From Desulfobacterales bacterium (lineage in GTDB: Bacteria > Desulfobacterota > Desulfobacteria > Desulfobacterales > SpSt-501): 64,000 nucleotides of DNA. Shown here one piece after another: positions 43,764 to 52,307 of this stretch; position 1 is the stretch's first letter, and each line of letters begins with the position of its first letter. The DNA lies in contig JAUQXK010000014.1 of the NCBI GenBank assembly GCA_030834695.1, positions 51,945-115,944 of the forward strand. Reading direction: 5' to 3'. Under the pieces are notes generated by a model, which was not told the DNA's origin, did not search any database, and worked only from the letters and a program-made list of their open reading frames with translations. Position numbers and translations under genes: made by a program.

Positions 43764-45083
43764 TCAGCCGCGGCGCCCCATCTGCCGGGCGATCGCGTTC
43801 ACCTCGTCCATGGCCTGCTGCACGTCGAATGTAAGGATGCGGCCGTTTTCCATGACGACCCGGCCATTGATGATCGCGGTGGTGACATCGCTGCCCTTGG
43901 CGGCATAGACCAGTTGAGACGCTGGATGGTAAAGGGGTGTCAAGTGCGGCCGGCGGGTGTCGACGAGGATGACGTCCGCCAGTTTGCCGGTTTCAAGGGA
44001 GCCGACGCGTTCCCCGAGGCCGAGAGCCTTTGCGCCCTCGCTGGTTGCCATGCGCAGCACGGCTCCGGCGTTCATCACGGTGGGATCGAGGCGGTGGACC
44101 TTGTGCAGCTTGGCGGCGGTATCCATCTCGAGAAAGAGATCCAGGTTGTTGTTGCTCGCCGCACCGTCGGTGCCGAGCCCAACGCATACGCCGGCGGCCA
44201 TCATCTCGGGCACCGGCGCGATGCCCGAGGCCAGCTTCATGTTGCTTTCGGGGTTGTGGGAGACCTTGACGCCGCAGCGCTGCAACCGTTCAATATCGGC
44301 TGCGGATAGCTGCACGCAGTGGCAGGCCAGCACGTTGGGGGCCAGCACCCCAAGGGTTTCGAGGTGCTCAACCGGAGTCCGGCCGTAGCGCTGCCGGAGG
44401 GTTTGGACTTCGCTTTCGGTTTCCGCCAGATGGATCACCATGGGAAGCCGGTGCCGGGCGGCCAGCTCAAATGCGCGTTGCAGCAGTTCGGGGGCGCACA
44501 GGTAGGGCGAGTGCGGTTCCACCGCAACCGTGATGAGCGGGTCGCGCCGGTAGGTCTCGATCAACGTTGCGGTGTAGGCAAATCCCCGTTCCAGCGGGCC
44601 GTAGTGCGGGGAGGGAAAATCGAAGAGAACCTCGCCGACCACGGCGCGCATGCCGGCGGTGCGGGCGGCTCGGGCCACCGCGTCTTCAAACAGATACATG
44701 TCGCAGAACGTGGTGGTCCCGGACAGGATCATCTCGGCGCAAGCCAGCAACGCCCCGCAGTACACCTTCCGATGGTCCAGGTCCGCTTCGGCCGGGAAGA
44801 TGTGGTCGGTCAACCAGCTCATCAGGGGCACGTCGTCCGCCAACCCCCGAAACAAGGTCATGGCCGCATGCGTATGGGTGTTGACCAGCCCCGGCATGAT
44901 GATCCCGCCGTCGGCATCGATCACTTTCCGGGCGCTGCGGGTGCCGATCGAGGCCGTCGCGCCGACGGCGGCGATATGGTCTCCCTGGATGGCGACGGCG
45001 CCGTCGGGGATCTCGGCCTGATTCGGGTCCATGGTCAACACCCGGCCGTTGCGGATCAGAATGTCAACCGGAGCGTCAGTCAT
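43764..45083 (-). CDS. mtaD: MTA/SAH deaminase-family amidohydrolase (paralogue 2)
   Basis: A 439-residue amidohydrolase very like paralogue 1, with PGLVNTHTHAAMTLFRG, IHLAETESEV, LACHCVQLS, SHNPESNMKLASG and GLGTDGAASNN. It fits 5-methylthioadenosine/S-adenosylhomocysteine deaminase slightly better than paralogue 1 because its substrate-side motif is VAVEPHSPYLCAPELL. It overlaps the purine nucleoside phosphorylase gene by eight bases, so the two are translationally coupled. MTA deaminase plus a phosphorylase would convert MTA or adenosine via methylthioinosine or inosine to hypoxanthine. Confidence 0.9.
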   Translation of the reverse strand: MTDAPVDILIRNGRVLTMDPNQAEIPDGAVAIQGDHIAAVGATASIGTRSARKVIDADGGIIMPGLVNTHTHAAMTLFRGLADDVPLMSWLTDHIFPAEADLDHRKVYCGALLACAEMILSGTTTFCDMYLFEDAVARAARTAGMRAVVGEVLFDFPSPHYGPLERGFAYTATLIETYRRDPLITVAVEPHSPYLCAPELLQRAFELAARHRLPMVIHLAETESEVQTLRQRYGRTPVEHLETLGVLAPNVLACHCVQLSAADIERLQRCGVKVSHNPESNMKLASGIAPVPEMMAAGVCVGLGTDGAASNNNLDLFLEMDTAAKLHKVHRLDPTVMNAGAVLRMATSEGAKALGLGERVGSLETGKLADVILVDTRRPHLTPLYHPASQLVYAAKGSDVTTAIINGRVVMENGRILTFDVQQAMDEVNAIARQMGRRG

Positions 45084-45909
45084 CGAGCAGCCTCATAACG
45101 GCTGACAGGAGCTTTTCGAGCGAGGGGGCCGCCTGACCGGCGGCGGCAACGATATCCTCCACGGTGGCGGGGACCGGATGGTCGGGGTCGTTGACGTTGG
45201 TTATGATCGAGAGGCCGAACACCTGCATGCCGCCATGGATCGCCGCAATCACCTCCGGCACCGTGGAAAAGCCCACGGCGTCGGCTCCCAGCGTCCTGAG
45301 GAGCCGGGTTTCCGCCGGCGTCTCCAAAGAGGGACCCTTCAGGCCGGCGTATACCCCTTTGCGGATAGGAATCCGGATGGACCGGGCGGCCTCTTCCGCG
45401 CATGCGATCAGCCCGCGGTCATAGGCCCGGGTCATGTCCGGGAACCGCGGCCCCCACGCTGCCATGTTGGGACCGGCCAGCGGGTTTTCGCCGGTCAGAT
45501 TGATGTGATCGGTGATGACCATCAGGTCCCTCGTCCGGAAAGATGGGTTGAGGCCCCCGGCGGCGTTGGTTACAATCAGCCGCCGGACGCCCATTTCCTG
45601 CATGACGCGGACGGGGAAGGTGGCCTCCGCGGCCGAATAACCTTCGTAGAGGTGCAAGCGGCCCTGCATGACCACGACCGAACGATCTTGGATGTCGCCG
45701 AAAAGAAGTCGGCCGGCATGGCTCTGAACCGTTGCGGCCGGGAAGTGGGGAATGCTTCGGTAGTCGAAGGCCGTCGTGACGTGCAGCGACTCCGCGGCAT
45801 GGCCGAGGCCGGTCCCGACGATCCACCCGGTGCGGGGAACGGTTGCGATCCGCGCGCTTAAAAAAGCCGCAGTTTCAGCCGCGTTGCGCCTATATTCATC
45901 CGGTAACAT
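45076..45909 (-). CDS. punA: Purine nucleoside phosphorylase (trimeric class)
   Basis: A 277-residue PNP of the trimeric (mammalian-like) class. Phosphate-site motifs are GTGLGHAAESL and SHAGRL; others are QGRLHLYEGYSA, VTNAAGGLNPSF, GVYAGLKGPSLETPAETR and VGFSTVPEV. It splits inosine, guanosine or methylthioinosine to base plus sugar phosphate. IITNVNDPDHP near the C terminus carries the Asn expected of 6-oxopurine specificity. Its coupling to two deaminases suggests a purine or MTA salvage route rather than direct MTA phosphorolysis. Confidence 0.9.
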   Translation of the reverse strand: MLPDEYRRNAAETAAFLSARIATVPRTGWIVGTGLGHAAESLHVTTAFDYRSIPHFPAATVQSHAGRLLFGDIQDRSVVVMQGRLHLYEGYSAAEATFPVRVMQEMGVRRLIVTNAAGGLNPSFRTRDLMVITDHINLTGENPLAGPNMAAWGPRFPDMTRAYDRGLIACAEEAARSIRIPIRKGVYAGLKGPSLETPAETRLLRTLGADAVGFSTVPEVIAAIHGGMQVFGLSIITNVNDPDHPVPATVEDIVAAAGQAAPSLEKLLSAVMRLLDD

Positions 45910-46096
45910 CGCTCTGCCCCGTGCATGAGGTTGCCGACGGGACGGATCTTAGTTTATACGGCTTTTGCCGTCAAGCCGGGGAGTTGGCGGCTCCAGGCAG
46001 TCATTGACTTTCGTTTATAGGTATGAAATAAATTCCGGCCGCACAGGTGTTCATCCGCTGAATCGCATCTTCATCCCTGAGGGAGGCTGTATAAGC

Positions 46097-46591
46097 ATGG
46101 GAACCGATTTTCATCCAAACCATCCCGATATCACTGCAGATATGTGGGAGCGGATCGATGCCGTCGTAACTGCGAATCAGGGCGTGCCAGGTTCGGTCAT
46201 CGGCGTCCTGCGCGAATGTCAGGAGATCGTAGGCTACCTTCCGGTGGAACTCATCGATTATATTAGTATCGGCCTCAATCTTTCGCGCAGCGAAGTTTTC
46301 GGAGTGGCATCTTTCTATGCCTTGTTTTCGCTTTATCCGAAAGGCCGCAACCTGGTCAAAGTCTGCATGGGGACCGCCTGCTACGTGAAGGGCATCAAAG
46401 AGGTGATCAGCCGGATCGAAAACCATTTCCAGGTCAAGCAGGGCGATACGACCTCCGACCGCCGTTTCTCCCTGGAGCCGGTCCGTTGCCTGGGGGCCTG
46501 TGGATTGGCGCCGGTCATGGTGGTGAACAGCGACACGTATGGCGATGTGAAATCGGACAAGGTCGTTCACATCCTCAACAAATACGAGTAA
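46097..46591 (+). CDS. nuoE: NuoE/HndA-type [2Fe-2S] subunit
   Basis: A 164-residue thioredoxin-like [2Fe-2S] protein. The ligands are two Cys in KVCMGTACYVKG and two in VRCLGACGLAP, the NuoE/HoxE/HndA pattern. It passes electrons between NAD(P)H-side flavin and a partner enzyme. GGGAGG at 46081-46086 supports the start at 46097 rather than the longer reading. It opens a nuoE-DRTGG-nuoF module, the layout of HndA-B-C of NADP-reducing or electron-bifurcating enzymes, but no hydrogenase or dehydrogenase subunit follows here. Confidence 0.92.
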   Translation: MGTDFHPNHPDITADMWERIDAVVTANQGVPGSVIGVLRECQEIVGYLPVELIDYISIGLNLSRSEVFGVASFYALFSLYPKGRNLVKVCMGTACYVKGIKEVISRIENHFQVKQGDTTSDRRFSLEPVRCLGACGLAPVMVVNSDTYGDVKSDKVVHILNKYE

Positions 46592-46613
46592 GCGACCGAC
46601 AGGGCTCATTGGT

Positions 46614-46967
46614 ATGAAGATATCCGAAATTCGCGATATTTTAAAAGCCGAAGTGCTGGTGGGGCATGAGCAGCTTGACCAGAGCGTGGTCGGAGGGGGT
46701 GGCGCCGATCTGATGGCCGATGTGCTTTCCGCCGTCGCCAGGGGCGCCGTGCTTCTGACGGGGCTCACCACGGAACAGGTTCTGCGGACGGCCAAGGTGG
46801 CCGGCGTAGCGGTGGTGGTGTTCGTGCGCGGCAAACGGCCGGACGAACCCGTGCTCGATCTGGCCCGTTCATACAACATGCCGGTCATGTTGACGCGCTA
46901 TTCGCTTTTCGTGGCGAGCGGACGCCTTTACATGAACGGTTTGCGCGGCCTGGACGGATCTTGGTGA
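46614..46967 (+). CDS. DRTGG-domain protein (HndB-like)
   Basis: A 117-residue single DRTGG-domain protein (VLVGHEQLDQSVVGGGGADLM, 14-34 region; LTGLTTEQVLRTAKVAGV). DRTGG domains occur between HndA-like and HndC-like genes and in phosphotransacetylase; their function is not established, though a nucleotide-linked or regulatory role is suspected. The gene is 22 bases after nuoE, with probable coupling. Confidence 0.82.
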   Translation: MKISEIRDILKAEVLVGHEQLDQSVVGGGGADLMADVLSAVARGAVLLTGLTTEQVLRTAKVAGVAVVVFVRGKRPDEPVLDLARSYNMPVMLTRYSLFVASGRLYMNGLRGLDGSW

Positions 46968-47093
46968 CAGCGGGGCTGCTGCGACCCTGTCAGCGCACGG
47001 AGCGCGCCATCGGCGGTCAGCCGGCCGTTGGCAGGCCGATCGGTTTTTCGCGGGATACGATGTTACAGACGGCAGAACGCACAGGAGTGAGGG

Positions 47094-48881
47094 ATGAATA
47101 AAGTCAGGACGCAGTTGATGTTGTGCGGTGGTACCGGTTGCCATGCCAATTACAGCCTTAAATTCAAGGAGACGCTTCAAGCCGAACTCCAGGCAAAGGG
47201 GCTTGCCGAGGAAATCAAGATCATCGAGACCGGCTGCAACGGGTTTTGTGCCGTGGGGCCGGTGATGCTCGTTCAACCCGAAGGAATATTTTACCAGAAA
47301 CTCACCCCCGAGATCGTGCCGCACCTGGTGGAGGAGCATTTTCTAAAGGGCCGGCCGGTCAAGAAACTCTTCTACACCGAGCCGGCTTCCAAAGAGACCA
47401 TACCCCGGATGGATCAGATCCCCTTCTTCGCCAACCAGGTGTTCTGGGTGATGCGGAACAAAGGGGTGATCGATCCGGAGGTGATCGACGAGTACATCGC
47501 CCGCGATGGGTATTTCGGCGCCGCCAAGGCCCTGAAGGAGATGACGCCGGAGCAGATCGTCGAGGAAGTTAAAATATCCGGACTGCGCGGCCGCGGCGGC
47601 GCAGGGTTCCCCACCGGCCTGAAATGGGAGTTTGCGCGCAAGAGCCCGGGCGATGTCAAATACGTGTTGTGCAATGCCGACGAGGGCGACCCCGGCGCCT
47701 TCATGGACCGCAGCGTGCTCGAGGCCGACCCACATGCCGTGCTGGAAGGCATGATCATCGCTGCCAGGGCGATCAACGCCCACCAGGGATATATCTATGC
47801 CCGGACCGAGTACCCCCTGGCGATCCGGCGGTTGGGGATCGCCATCCGCCAGGCCCGGGAATACGGGCTGCTCGGCAAGGACATCTTCGGAACAGGCTTC
47901 GATTTCGACATCGAGATCTACCAGGGCGCCGGCGCCTTTGTGTGCGGCGAGGAAACGGCCCTGATGCGGTCGATCGAGGGCAAGCGCGGCATGCCGCGAC
48001 CCCGGCCGCCGTTTCCGGCCATCAAGGGTCTGTGGGAGAAACCGACCATTTTGAACAATGTGGAGACCCTGGCCAGCATCGCCCAGATCATCACCAACGG
48101 CGGGAAATGGTATGCCAGCGTCGGCACCGAAGGCAGCAAGGGCACGAAGGTCTTCGCCCTGTCCGGCGATGTGAACAACATCGGCCTCGTGGAAGTGCCG
48201 ATGGGCACCACCCTGCGAAAACTGATCTTCGACATCGGCGGAGGCATCCCCAACAAGAAGAAATTCAAGGCGGTCCAACTTGGAGGGCCCTCCGGCGGCT
48301 GCGTTCCGGAGCAGTACCTCGACACGCCCGTGGACTACGAAGAAATCGCCAAGGTCGGGGCGATCATGGGCTCCGGCGGTGCCATCGTCATGGATCACGA
48401 GACGTGCATGGTGGACATGGCGCGTTTCTTCATGGATTTCGTACAGGACGAATCCTGCGGCAAATGCACACCCTGCCGCGAGGGGACGCGTCGACTCCTG
48501 CACATCCTGGAAAAGATCTGCGAAGGCCGGGGCGAGCCGGGCGACATTGAACTGCTCGAGGAGCTTTCCGGTATTATCAAGGAAGCCTCTCTTTGCGGTT
48601 TGGGTCAGACCGGCCCGAATCCGGTGCTGTCGACCCTGCGCTACTTCCGGGACGAATACGAAGCGCACATCCAAGAGAAACGCTGTCCGGCCAAGCGCTG
48701 CGTGGCGTTGCTCAAGTTCGAAATCGACCCGGACATCTGCACCAAGTGCGGCGCCTGCTTTCGGGCTTGCCCGGCCGAAGCGATCGCCTGGAAGAAGAAA
48801 GAAATCGCCCGCATCGATAAGGCCAAATGCGTCAAGTGCATGACCTGTTTCGATAAATGCAAGTTCGACGCCATTTCGTGA
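47094..48881 (+). CDS. nuoF: NuoF/HndC-type NAD(P)H dehydrogenase flavoprotein
   Basis: A 595-residue flavin/Fe-S subunit. In order: an N-terminal thioredoxin-like [2Fe-2S] domain (CGGTGCH and CNGFCAVGP), the NAD(P)H site GLRGRGGAGFPTGLKWEF, the FMN site NADEGDPGAFMDRS, a SLBB domain, the [4Fe-4S] motif CGKCTPCREGTRR, and a two-cluster ferredoxin tail (CTKCGACFRACP and CVKCMTCFDKC). The extra N- and C-terminal Fe-S domains mark the HndC/HydB kind rather than respiratory NuoF. AGGGATG precedes the start, and a 126-base gap separates it from the DRTGG gene. Confidence 0.94.
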   Translation: MNKVRTQLMLCGGTGCHANYSLKFKETLQAELQAKGLAEEIKIIETGCNGFCAVGPVMLVQPEGIFYQKLTPEIVPHLVEEHFLKGRPVKKLFYTEPASKETIPRMDQIPFFANQVFWVMRNKGVIDPEVIDEYIARDGYFGAAKALKEMTPEQIVEEVKISGLRGRGGAGFPTGLKWEFARKSPGDVKYVLCNADEGDPGAFMDRSVLEADPHAVLEGMIIAARAINAHQGYIYARTEYPLAIRRLGIAIRQAREYGLLGKDIFGTGFDFDIEIYQGAGAFVCGEETALMRSIEGKRGMPRPRPPFPAIKGLWEKPTILNNVETLASIAQIITNGGKWYASVGTEGSKGTKVFALSGDVNNIGLVEVPMGTTLRKLIFDIGGGIPNKKKFKAVQLGGPSGGCVPEQYLDTPVDYEEIAKVGAIMGSGGAIVMDHETCMVDMARFFMDFVQDESCGKCTPCREGTRRLLHILEKICEGRGEPGDIELLEELSGIIKEASLCGLGQTGPNPVLSTLRYFRDEYEAHIQEKRCPAKRCVALLKFEIDPDICTKCGACFRACPAEAIAWKKKEIARIDKAKCVKCMTCFDKCKFDAIS

Positions 48882-48920
48882 CGGCGGCTCTCCGGCAGGC
48901 CATCTGAAAAGGATCCCATC

Positions 48921-49364
48921 TTGGCAAGCGAAGAAGGCGTTGTCGTGCGCGTGGACGGGGCCGACACCCGGGTCAAAACCATTCGCGGCGACGCCTGTGA
49001 AAGTTGTTCATCCAAAGCAGCCTGCCACACCATGGGCGGCGGCAGGGAAATGGAAGTATCCGCCCTCAACCCCATCGGAGCGAGGGTCGGGGACCGCGTG
49101 GTGCTCAAAATGGACACCCTGCCGTTCCTGAAAGGAACCTTCCTGGTGTATATGTTCCCCATTCTGCTGCTGGTCGGCGGGGCCGCGCTGGGGGAATGGA
49201 TCTCGCTTTCATCGAATCTGCAATCCCCGTTGCCTTCCGTTCTTTCCGCCTTCGGCGGCCTGGCTTGCGGCCTGTTGTTCATGAAAAGAATCGCCAATCG
49301 GCTTGCGCAGAAAACCGACTACCGTCCGCGCATCGTCCGGGTGATCGGCCGGGCGCTCGGGTAA
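48921..49364 (+). CDS. RseC/MucC-type SoxR-reducing system protein
   Basis: A 147-residue inner-membrane protein of the RseC/MucC family. The N-terminal cytoplasmic domain has EEGVVVRVDG and the family cysteines CESCSSKAAC; two transmembrane helices follow (about 75-95 and 105-130). The TTG start has AAAGG before it. In related genomes such proteins sit beside rnf electron-transport genes; here it follows nuoF. The Cys cluster suggests an Fe-S-linked reductive role, but the reaction is not known. Confidence 0.83.
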   Translation: MASEEGVVVRVDGADTRVKTIRGDACESCSSKAACHTMGGGREMEVSALNPIGARVGDRVVLKMDTLPFLKGTFLVYMFPILLLVGGAALGEWISLSSNLQSPLPSVLSAFGGLACGLLFMKRIANRLAQKTDYRPRIVRVIGRALG

Positions 49365-49459
49365 ATGGACGGTCGCGGCGGCGATCCTCCACCTGTAAAT
49401 GCCACGTCTTTAAGAGACCGCAATAGACTGCGCGATCCGCTTGCTTGAACCACCGGTGT

Positions 49460-49738
49460 TTATAAGTTGCCTGAGTTCGCCTGGCGGGGGAACAGTTCTT
49501 CAATCGAGGTGTTTTCAATCTTGGATAGGCAGTTTTGCAGGGCCTCCGATTCGGTCGCCCCGATGCCCTGGTATTCCTGCCTGGCGATGAGGTTGATCAG
49601 GTTGGGAACCGCCACGAACCGGCCGGCCAGTTGGCCGTGAAGCGCTTCATGAACATCAATGTAGACCAGCCGCTGGTTGCGGATCAGATTGTAGCGGGTG
49701 ATTCGGGTCAGGATGTCGTTGGGTTGTAAAGACTGCAT
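49460..49738 (-). CDS. Small protein of unknown function downstream of clpS
   Basis: A 92-residue protein I do not recognise. It begins MQSLQPNDILTRITRYNLIR and contains a Leu/Ile-rich middle and no membrane segment. It follows clpS on the same strand across a 15-base gap, so it is probably cotranscribed. No function is proposed. Confidence 0.65.
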   Translation of the reverse strand: MQSLQPNDILTRITRYNLIRNQRLVYIDVHEALHGQLAGRFVAVPNLINLIARQEYQGIGATESEALQNCLSKIENTSIEELFPRQANSGNL

Positions 49739-49753
49739 GCGTTGGGCACCTCG

Positions 49754-50071
49754 CTAGTCTTCTTCGATCGTCAATTTTAACGGAAACCCGTTGTCACGCG
49801 CGGCTTCCGTTACCATGTTGACCTTGGTTTCAGCGACTTCAAGCGGATAAATGCCGCACAGCCCGGTTCCGTTTTCATGCGTGTGCCACATGATGCCCGT
49901 CGCCTCGTCCATGGGCTTGTTGAAGACTTTCATCAAAATTTCGACCACGAAGGCCCTGGGCGTGTAGTCGTCGTTGTGAATCAGGACCTTGTATAGCGGC
50001 GGTTCGGTGACTTCATCACGGACCTCCGACAACTCGCCTTCTTGGATGTCTGGATTTGGCTCACTCATCAA
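49754..50071 (-). CDS. clpS: ATP-dependent Clp protease adaptor ClpS
   Basis: A 105-residue ClpS. The core motif YKVLIHNDDYTPRAFVVEIL (27-46) holds the Asn-Asp pair that recognises N-degron substrates, and MWHTHENGTGLCGIYPLEVAETK is the ClpA-binding side (Glu and Lys kept). The acidic N-terminal 25 residues are the normal disordered extension. Met at 50068 is an alternative start. The usual neighbour clpA is not beside it. Confidence 0.95.
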   Translation of the reverse strand: MMSEPNPDIQEGELSEVRDEVTEPPLYKVLIHNDDYTPRAFVVEILMKVFNKPMDEATGIMWHTHENGTGLCGIYPLEVAETKVNMVTEAARDNGFPLKLTIEED

Positions 50072-50260
50072 GAAACCGCTCCCTGTTCATGTTACGGATG
50101 GCTGCAAACGGCGATGCGAGGAGTTCGCCTCGATAGCGGTAATAGTAAGCGCCTCCGCTTCTAAGTCAACGAGTTGCCGGCGGGCGGCCGCCTGATTTCG
50201 ACCGCCGGATATCGTTCCAGCCGCGGCCGAGCCGGAGCGGGATGGTTTTTTTGAGTTACT

Positions 50261-50288
50261 TTGACCTCTTGGGGATTCATGCTAAAAT
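50261..50288 (+). promoter_or_regulatory. Promoter of the zinc-ribbon PilZ gene
   Basis: TTGACC (50261-50266), a 16-base spacer and TAAAAT (50283-50288), giving a leader of about 50 bases before the start at 50346. Confidence 0.65.
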
Positions 50289-50345
50289 GAAACCAAAAAC
50301 GGCTGAAATAGCCTTTAAATCGCATGCGTTTGCAAAGGAAACCTG

Positions 50346-50822
50346 ATGGCCGAAACCGTCTATATCACCAGCAGCAACACGGCGGTGTTCCGCTGCCCGC
50401 ACTGCCAGCGGACGAAGAACGTGGATGTGTCCACCTTCGGAGAGATGAAGCAGCCGCTCCGGTTCAAAGTGAAGTGCCCCTGCGGCCAGACGACCGTCTC
50501 CGTTATCGAAAAACGGCGGCGCTACCGCAGGGAGACCGACCTGGCGGGAACCTACGTCCACTACGTCAACGGCCAGCCGAAGGGCAAGGGGCCCGTTCGG
50601 ATCAAAAATCTTTCAACCAGCGGCATGAAGCTCTTGATCAGCGCGAGCGAAACCTTTGCCGTCGGCGACCTGCTGAAGGTCTCGTTCCAGCTGGACGATC
50701 CCCCGCGCAGCCTGATCCAGAAGAAAGTCGTCATTCGAAACATCAGCCCCCCGCTGATCGGCACCGAATTCGCTCCAACTGAAACCATCGACAAGGCCCT
50801 GGGGTTCTATCTGCGCTCCTGA
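50346..50822 (+). CDS. PilZ-domain protein with N-terminal zinc ribbon
   Basis: A 158-residue protein. An N-terminal CPHC...CPCG pair (17-20 and 44-47) forms a likely zinc ribbon, followed by a PilZ domain with RRRYRRETDL (57-66) and NLSTSGMKLL (87-96), the two c-di-GMP boxes. The zinc ribbon may bind a partner protein or nucleic acid. It is followed by tag after 25 bases. Confidence 0.85.
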   Translation: MAETVYITSSNTAVFRCPHCQRTKNVDVSTFGEMKQPLRFKVKCPCGQTTVSVIEKRRRYRRETDLAGTYVHYVNGQPKGKGPVRIKNLSTSGMKLLISASETFAVGDLLKVSFQLDDPPRSLIQKKVVIRNISPPLIGTEFAPTETIDKALGFYLRS

Positions 50823-50847
50823 TGACCACTGCATCGAAAGAAGCCCG

Positions 50848-51432
50848 ATGAAGAAAACTCGTTGCTCCTGGTGCGGGGATGACTCGCTGTACGTCCGGTA
50901 TCATGATTTCGAGTGGGGACTGCCGCTGCACGACGACCGCCGGCTGTTCGAATTCCTGGTGCTGGAGGGCGCCCAGGCCGGGTTGAGCTGGATCACGATT
51001 CTGCGAAAGCGCGAGAATTACCGCCGGGCTTTCGATGATTTCGACCCGCGGAAGATCGCCGGCTACGGTGAGAAAAAGATAGAAGGCCTGCTTGCTGACT
51101 CAGGGATCATCCGCAACCGGCTCAAAATCGCATCCGCCGTTCGCAATGCCCGGGCCTTTATGCAGATCCAGCAGGAGTTCGAAAGCTTCGATGCCTACCT
51201 GTGGCGCTTTGTCGACGGCCGGCCGAAGCAGAACCGCTGGCAGACGCTTAAGGAAATCCCCGCCGCAACCAACGAATCCAAAGCCCTGAGCAAAGACCTC
51301 ATCCGCCGCGGCTGCTCCTTCGTCGGCCCCAGCATCTGCTACGCCTTCATGCAGGCCGTCGGCATGGTGAACGATCACGTGGTGGATTGTTTCCGCCACG
51401 CCCACATCGCGGCGATTTCGTCATCAGGCTGA
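50848..51432 (+). CDS. tag: DNA-3-methyladenine glycosylase I
   Basis: A 194-residue Tag of normal length. Zinc is held by Cys in RCSWCGDD, His in YHDFEWG, and His/Cys in NDHVVDCFRH; the catalytic-site segment is LEGAQAGLSWITILRKRENY. It removes 3-methyladenine from DNA. Residues RPKQNRW and the GCSFVGPSICYAFMQAVGMV segment complete the family pattern. Confidence 0.95.
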   Translation: MKKTRCSWCGDDSLYVRYHDFEWGLPLHDDRRLFEFLVLEGAQAGLSWITILRKRENYRRAFDDFDPRKIAGYGEKKIEGLLADSGIIRNRLKIASAVRNARAFMQIQQEFESFDAYLWRFVDGRPKQNRWQTLKEIPAATNESKALSKDLIRRGCSFVGPSICYAFMQAVGMVNDHVVDCFRHAHIAAISSSG

Positions 51433-51555
51433 TCCATTCATCCGGGGGGGACCCTTGAGGTGTCTTCAAGGGGACCGATGCAGCCTGCCCCAGCGGCCGC
51501 CGACCTCAGGTTTTTCGTTACGTTTGACCCGCACGCTTCACAATGAAATTTTTCC

Positions 51556-51588
51556 TTGACACATGTCTATACAGTTTCAAATTTGAAA
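51556..51588 (+). promoter_or_regulatory. Control region of the hemerythrin gene
   Basis: TTGACA at 51556-51561 is followed by a perfect 14-base palindrome TTTCAAATTTGAAA (51575-51588). The -10 element is not clear, and the palindrome falls where one would expect it, so it could be an operator. The hemerythrin start is 30 bases further on. Confidence 0.5.
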
Positions 51589-51617
51589 GACGGATATGAT
51601 CAACAAGGAGTCGCAGC

Positions 51618-52175
51618 ATGAAAGCAATCCAGGATTTGAGAATGGAGCATGATGCCGTGCGTTTGACCCTCAAGGTGTTGGAGCGTATGGCTCAGAAGAT
51701 CGAACGGCATGGCTCGCCGGACAACCCTCAGCATGTGGATCAGCTGCTTGAGTTTTTCACGGTATTTGTCGACAAATGCCATCACGGAAAGGAGGAAGAA
51801 CTGCTTTTTCCTGCGATGGAGCAGGCCGGCGTTGCCCGGGACAAGGGACCCATCGGCGTCATGCTTCGAGAGCATGAGTTGGGGCGTGAATGCGTACAGA
51901 AAATGAAGACCGCATTGTTGCGGATCAAAGCGGGTGAGTCCCAGGCCGCAAAAGATTTCGCCCGCAGCGCCCGCGACTATATTTCTCTCTTGAACCAGCA
52001 TATTGACAAGGAAAACAATGTGCTGTTCCCCATGGCCGAAAGGCAGCTATCTGAGTCTACGCTGGCCGAACTGTCCAAGGGGTTTGACCGGATCGAAGAA
52101 CAGAAAATCGGCGTCGGCAAGCATGAAGAGTTTCATAAAATGATCGATCAGCTGGAAAGCGCCTATTTGAAGTAG
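51618..52175 (+). CDS. Hemerythrin HHE-domain protein
   Basis: A 185-residue four-helix protein with a di-iron site of the hemerythrin/HHE type: RMEHDAVR (His), VDKCHHGKEEELLFP (His-x-x-x-Glu), LREHELGREC (His) and QHIDKENNVLFP (His and Glu). Such proteins bind O2 or NO, or scavenge reactive iron. A rubredoxin gene follows, which supports oxygen or NO handling in an anaerobe. AAGGAG lies before the start. Confidence 0.92.
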   Translation: MKAIQDLRMEHDAVRLTLKVLERMAQKIERHGSPDNPQHVDQLLEFFTVFVDKCHHGKEEELLFPAMEQAGVARDKGPIGVMLREHELGRECVQKMKTALLRIKAGESQAAKDFARSARDYISLLNQHIDKENNVLFPMAERQLSESTLAELSKGFDRIEEQKIGVGKHEEFHKMIDQLESAYLK

Positions 52176-52307
52176 ACCGTTCAAGATGCTGCTGGTGATG
52201 ATCCGCAGCCAATAATCCACAAACCCTTGAAAGCGTGAAAGGCGGCCCGAAGTCACGAACAGTTGGACGGCCGGTAGATGATCAACCCAAACCAAGGAGA
52301 ACCAGCA

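Noticed and set aside
46001..46034. TTGACT as a promoter for nuoE
   Set aside because: No -10 at acceptable spacing; the sequence is AT-rich but not convincing enough to list as a promoter.
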